Assembly: GCA_030600865.1 (NCBI GenBank)
Contig: JAUVUS010000009.1
Location: forward strand, 1 to 15,732
Reading direction: 5' to 3'
Source: Bacteroidales bacterium
Lineage (GTDB): Bacteria > Bacteroidota > Bacteroidia > Bacteroidales > UBA12077
Length of the DNA stretch: 15,732 nucleotides
Part shown: one piece after another, positions 12,059 through 15,732 of the stretch
How the letters are laid out: each line of letters begins with the position of its first letter
Numbering within the stretch: the first letter of the stretch is position 1
The notes under the pieces: model-generated
Told to the model about the DNA's origin: nothing
The model's database searches: none
The model's input: only the letters and a program-made list of their open reading frames with translations
Made by a program: the position numbers and the translations under genes

Positions 12059-15000
12059 ATGATAAAATTTACACATTTACATGTCCATACTCAATATTCA
12101 ATCCTGGATGGCGCTTCTGATGTAAAAAATCTGATAAAAAAAGCCAAAAATGATGATATGCCTGCTGTTTGTATTACTGATCACGGCAACATGTTCGGTG
12201 TAAAACATTTTTTTAACGAAGCTAAAAAGCAGAGAATAAAACCCATTATTGGCTGCGAAATATATATTACTAAAAAGAGTAGATTCGAAAAAACGGGAAA
12301 AGAAGATCGTAGCGGCTTCCATTTAATTTTGTTGGCAAAAAATAGAAAAGGCTATGAAAATCTTATCAAACTGGTTTCTTATGCATGGGTAGAAGGTTTT
12401 TACTATACTCCTCGAATCGACTGGGAATTATTACGTGAATATCATGAAGGATTAATTGCTTCTTCAGCTTGTTTGGGAGGAGAGATCCCCCAGACCATTA
12501 TGAAAAACAGTGAAACGGCTGGTGAAAACATGGCTTTACAATACAAGGAACTTTTTGGTGAAGATTTTTACCTTGAACTTATGCGCCATAAATCCGGTGA
12601 TCCCAAAAAAGATGAAGATGTATATAACAATCAGGTTAAGGTAAACGAAGTTTTAATCAGGATTTCACAGAAACATAATATAAAGTTAATTGCTACAAAC
12701 GATGCTCACTTTATTAACGCCGAAGATGCCGATGCACACGATCGCTTAATTTGTTTAAACACAGGCAAAGATCTTGATGATCCAAACAGAATGTCATATA
12801 CCAAACAGGAATATTTTAAAACTCAGGAAGAGATGAACAAACTCTTCGAAGATGTTCCTGAAGCATTGGAAAACACAAACGAAGTTGTTGGTAAGATTGA
12901 AGACTTTGAACTGGATCAGGATCCCGTAATGCCTGAATTTGACTTGCCAGAAGAATTTGAAAATGAGGATGATTATTTACGTCACCTGACTTATGAAGGC
13001 GCAAAAATACGCTATGGAGAAATCAAGGACGAAGTTAAAGAGCGAATAGATTTTGAACTCTCGGTTATAAAGAAAATGGGATATCCTGGTTACTTTCTTA
13101 TTGTACAGGATTTTTTAAATGCTGCAAGAAAAATGGACGTTTCTGTTGGACCGGGACGTGGTTCCGCAGCAGGGTCGGTAGTAGCATATTGTAACAGAAT
13201 TACTGATATCGATCCTATAAAGTATAATTTACTTTTTGAGCGGTTCCTGAATCCCGACCGTATTTCAATGCCTGATATTGATATCGATTTTGATGAAGAT
13301 GGCCGTGAAAAAGTACTTGAATGGGTTGTAAATAAATATGGAGAAAAGCGTGTAGCTCATATTATTACTTTCGGAACAATGGCTGCGAGAATGGCTATTC
13401 GCGATATTGCCCGTGTTGAAAAACTTCCGTTAAGTGATGCAGACAGATTAGCTAAACTTGTTCCGGAAAGACCAGGGACAACTCTAAAAAAAGCTTTTGA
13501 AGAAGTCCCGGAATTAAAAGAAGCTAAAAATTCGGATAACGAATTAATTAAACGCACATTAAAATTTGCCGAAACCCTTGAAGGTTCAGTTCGCCATACC
13601 GGGTTACACGCTTGCGGTATAATCATTGGACGAAATGATTTAATTGAACATATTCCTGTTTGCACTTCAAAAGATTCAAAGCTTCTTGTAACACAGTTCG
13701 ATGGTGGACATGTTGAATCTGTAGGGATGCTTAAAATGGATTTCCTCGGGTTAAAAACATTATCTATTATTAAAGATGCCGTTGAAAATGTAAAAGAATC
13801 GCACGAAACCGAAATTGATATTGCAAACGTTCCTCTCGATGATGAAAAAACATTGGAACTCTACAGTAATGGGGAAACAACAGGTTTGTTTCAGTTCGAA
13901 TCGCCTGGAATGAAAAAGCATCTTCGTGCTTTAAAACCGAACCGCTTCGAAGATCTTATTGCCATGAATGCGCTTTATCGTCCGGGACCAATGGATTATA
14001 TACCTTCGTTTGTTGCACGAAAGAATGGTAAAGAACCTATAAACTACGATCTTCCTGAAATGGAAGAATATCTGCGAGACACCTATGGCATTACTGTTTA
14101 TCAAGAACAGGTGATGCTTCTTTCCCAAAAACTTGCCGGTTTTACAAAAGGCCAAGCTGACTCGTTGCGTAAAGCAATGGGGAAAAAGATGAAGGATCTG
14201 ATGGAGCAACTAAAAGAAAAATTTGTTGCAGGTTGTAAAGAAAATGGTCACGATGAAAAAATAGCGCGAAAAATATGGGGCGATTGGGAAGCTTTTGCTC
14301 AATATGCATTTAACAAATCACACTCAACATGTTATGCATATGTTTCATATCAGACAGCTTATTTAAAAGCTCACTTCCCCGCCGAATATATGGCAGCTGT
14401 TTTAAGCCGTAATTTTACCGATATAAAAAAGATTACCATCTTTATGGATGAAGCCAAAAGAATGGGAATCTCAGTTTTAGGGCCTGATATTAACGAAAGT
14501 AAATTAAAATTTAATGTAAATAAGACAGGCAATATTCGTTTTGGACTCGGGGCAATTAAAGGAGTAGGTGAAGCTGCTGTCTTAAAAATTGTTGAAGAAA
14601 GAAAAACAAATGGTCCTTTCAAAAATATTTATGATTTTGTAGAACGCGTAAATCTTAGCCAGGTAAATAAAAAGAATTTAGAAGCATTAGCTACTGCCGG
14701 AGCATTTGACAATCTGGATAATATTAAACGTGGACAATATTTTTCTTTAGACGAAAAAGAAAATTCTTTTATTGAAAACTTGCTTCGTTACGGGAACAAA
14801 TATCAAGACGATCAAAACAGCCAGCAGCAATCATTATTCGAAGGTGCCGATACAATTGAAATTGCCAAACCTGCAATTCCTGCAAATAACGACTGGCAAA
14901 AGCTAGAAAAGCTAAATCGTGAAAAGGAATTAATCGGTGTTTATTTGTCTGCTCATCCTTTGGATGATTATAAATTTGAGTTTGACAATTTCTGCAATGC

Positions 15001-15544
15001 AAAATTAAGCGAGTTTGTTGATTTAACCAATATCAGAGGCAGGGATTTAACCATTACAGGAATTGTAATTGAAGTAAAACACTCCATGACAAAGAACGGA
15101 AAACCATTTGGATTTTTAACAATTCAAGATTACACAGATTCGTATAGATTTGCTTTGTTTGGAAAAGATTATGAAAATTTCAGAAAGTATTGTTATGTTA
15201 ATTATCCATTACTTATTAAAGGTAGAGTGCAACCACGCCCTTACAATGATCAAGAGCTTGAATTCAAAATTAAAAGTATAATGTTACTTAGTCAGGTAAG
15301 AGAAGAAGAAGTAAAAAGCATCTTATTCACAATTCCTTATGATATTATTAATCAAGACTTTATTGACGAACTTAAAAAGAATGCATTTGAAAAAGAAGGA
15401 AAAACCCTAATTAAATTTAAAATAATTGATAAAGAAGCAAATACTGCAGTTAATTTTATATCAAGAACAAAAGGAATCTATATTTCAGATAAATTAGTTG
15501 ACTATCTGTATAAAAATTCGGAGATACAATATTCAATAAATTAA
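12059..15544 (+). CDS. dnaE: DNA polymerase III subunit alpha
   Basis: A complete 1161-residue replicative polymerase, the same size class as E. coli DnaE. The N-terminal PHP domain (1 to about 220) retains the likely metal ligands H8, H10, D17, H42, E67, H88, C138, D215 and H217. The palm carries GPGRGSAAGS (364-373), PDIDIDF (catalytic D408, D410) and LKMDFLGLKT (third aspartate D561). The fingers include NALYRPGPMDYIP and AFNKSHSTCYAYVSYQTAYLKAHFP segments. A helix-hairpin-helix lies at about 829-845 (GLGAIKGVGEAA). QQSLF at 923-927 fits the beta-clamp-binding motif, and an OB fold spans about 994-1078, followed by a short tail. ATG 12059 starts exactly at the conserved IKFTHLHVHTQYS. The 74-bp gap to a thioredoxin gene continues the plus strand; that gene has its own candidate -7 boxes. 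Function is chromosome synthesis in the replisome. Confidence 0.98.
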   Translation: MIKFTHLHVHTQYSILDGASDVKNLIKKAKNDDMPAVCITDHGNMFGVKHFFNEAKKQRIKPIIGCEIYITKKSRFEKTGKEDRSGFHLILLAKNRKGYENLIKLVSYAWVEGFYYTPRIDWELLREYHEGLIASSACLGGEIPQTIMKNSETAGENMALQYKELFGEDFYLELMRHKSGDPKKDEDVYNNQVKVNEVLIRISQKHNIKLIATNDAHFINAEDADAHDRLICLNTGKDLDDPNRMSYTKQEYFKTQEEMNKLFEDVPEALENTNEVVGKIEDFELDQDPVMPEFDLPEEFENEDDYLRHLTYEGAKIRYGEIKDEVKERIDFELSVIKKMGYPGYFLIVQDFLNAARKMDVSVGPGRGSAAGSVVAYCNRITDIDPIKYNLLFERFLNPDRISMPDIDIDFDEDGREKVLEWVVNKYGEKRVAHIITFGTMAARMAIRDIARVEKLPLSDADRLAKLVPERPGTTLKKAFEEVPELKEAKNSDNELIKRTLKFAETLEGSVRHTGLHACGIIIGRNDLIEHIPVCTSKDSKLLVTQFDGGHVESVGMLKMDFLGLKTLSIIKDAVENVKESHETEIDIANVPLDDEKTLELYSNGETTGLFQFESPGMKKHLRALKPNRFEDLIAMNALYRPGPMDYIPSFVARKNGKEPINYDLPEMEEYLRDTYGITVYQEQVMLLSQKLAGFTKGQADSLRKAMGKKMKDLMEQLKEKFVAGCKENGHDEKIARKIWGDWEAFAQYAFNKSHSTCYAYVSYQTAYLKAHFPAEYMAAVLSRNFTDIKKITIFMDEAKRMGISVLGPDINESKLKFNVNKTGNIRFGLGAIKGVGEAAVLKIVEERKTNGPFKNIYDFVERVNLSQVNKKNLEALATAGAFDNLDNIKRGQYFSLDEKENSFIENLLRYGNKYQDDQNSQQQSLFEGADTIEIAKPAIPANNDWQKLEKLNREKELIGVYLSAHPLDDYKFEFDNFCNAKLSEFVDLTNIRGRDLTITGIVIEVKHSMTKNGKPFGFLTIQDYTDSYRFALFGKDYENFRKYCYVNYPLLIKGRVQPRPYNDQELEFKIKSIMLLSQVREEEVKSILFTIPYDIINQDFIDELKKNAFEKEGKTLIKFKIIDKEANTAVNFISRTKGIYISDKLVDYLYKNSEIQYSIN

Positions 15545-15556
15545 ACTTTTTATATA

Positions 15557-15582
15557 TAACTTTGTATCCTTATTTATATTTG
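15557..15582 (+). promoter_or_regulatory. trxA: two tandem candidate -7 boxes before trxA
   Basis: TAACTTTG (15557-15564) and TATATTTG (15575-15582) both match TAnnTTTG, 18 bp apart, in the gap after dnaE. The downstream box would give a leader of about 28 nt. Neither has an obvious -33 TTTG. Confidence 0.45.
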
Positions 15583-15617
15583 AAATTAAATTTATAAAAA
15601 CATAAAATTTTAAAATT

Positions 15618-15732
15618 ATGACAGTAGAAGTTAACGATTCAAATTTTGAAGAAATAGTATTAAAATCTGACAAACCTGTTATTGTAGATTTTTGGGCAGA
15701 ATGGTGTGGCCCTTGCAGAATGATCGGCCCAA
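15618..15732 (+). CDS. trxA: thioredoxin, 5' part only
   Basis: The frame begins ATG at 15618 and is cut by the window end after 38 codons. It reads [20 protein letters not shown], then [18 protein letters not shown]: the canonical thioredoxin strand and WCGPC redox centre that reduces protein disulfides in the cytoplasm. There is no signal peptide at this start, which favours a cytoplasmic thioredoxin over a periplasmic TlpA-like protein. The missing part should be about 65-70 residues if it is a single-domain protein. It follows dnaE on the same strand, 73 bp after its stop. Confidence 0.93.
   Translation, partial: MTVEVNDSNFEEIVLKSDKPVIVDFWAEWCGPCRMIGP

Overview
The window is AT-rich chromosomal DNA from a member of the Bacteroidota, most likely a Bacteroidales/Marinilabiliales-type organism. 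Supporting signs are a head-GIN (DUF2807) exported protein, an S16 ribosomal protein with a long charged C-terminal tail, dnaE followed directly by a thioredoxin gene, near-absence of Shine-Dalgarno sequences, and repeated matches to the Bacteroidota sigma-ABfr -7 box (TAnnTTTG) in intergenic gaps. The assignment is inference from gene content; no search was run.

Positions 1-5329 are a surface-polysaccharide (LPS core/O-antigen type) glycosyltransferase cluster with changing strand: the 3' part of a heptosyltransferase-like GT9 gene (+), a 615-residue GT2-GT4 two-domain glycosyltransferase (-), two consecutive GT2 genes (+), and a further GT2 gene (-). Two -7 boxes face away from each other in the gap at 2490-2577. 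Positions 5390-9173 hold a threonylcarbamoyl-AMP synthase-type gene with almost no leader, an exported GSG-repeat protein (-), a membrane-bound FlaA1/CapD/WbpM-type nucleotide-sugar dehydratase that belongs functionally with the glycosyltransferases, and a hot-dog thioesterase overlapping its 3' end.

Positions 9186-10440 are the ribosomal pair rpsP-rimM (-). The rpsP tail contains two in-frame copies of a GC-rich 17-bp palindrome, each encoding Pro-Ala-Arg-Pro-Ala-Gly. Immediately upstream lies an IS30-family element (about 10544-11636). Its transposase keeps all DDE residues but is frameshifted near the C terminus. Its ends carry TAACTTTG boxes pointing out of the element, and a perfect 48-nt palindrome sits upstream of the transposase. 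Next comes a 420-bp gene-free stretch with degenerate repeats and a tandem pair of small hairpins (11637-12058), then the complete dnaE (1161 aa, with an apparently intact PHP metal site and a clamp-binding motif), and finally the start of a thioredoxin gene cut by the window edge.

I see no complete novel defence or mobile system. The most unusual signals are the palindromes that have become coding sequence in rpsP, the architecture of the IS30 ends, and the dispersed palindromic/hairpin repeats at 5953-5995 and 11883-11940.
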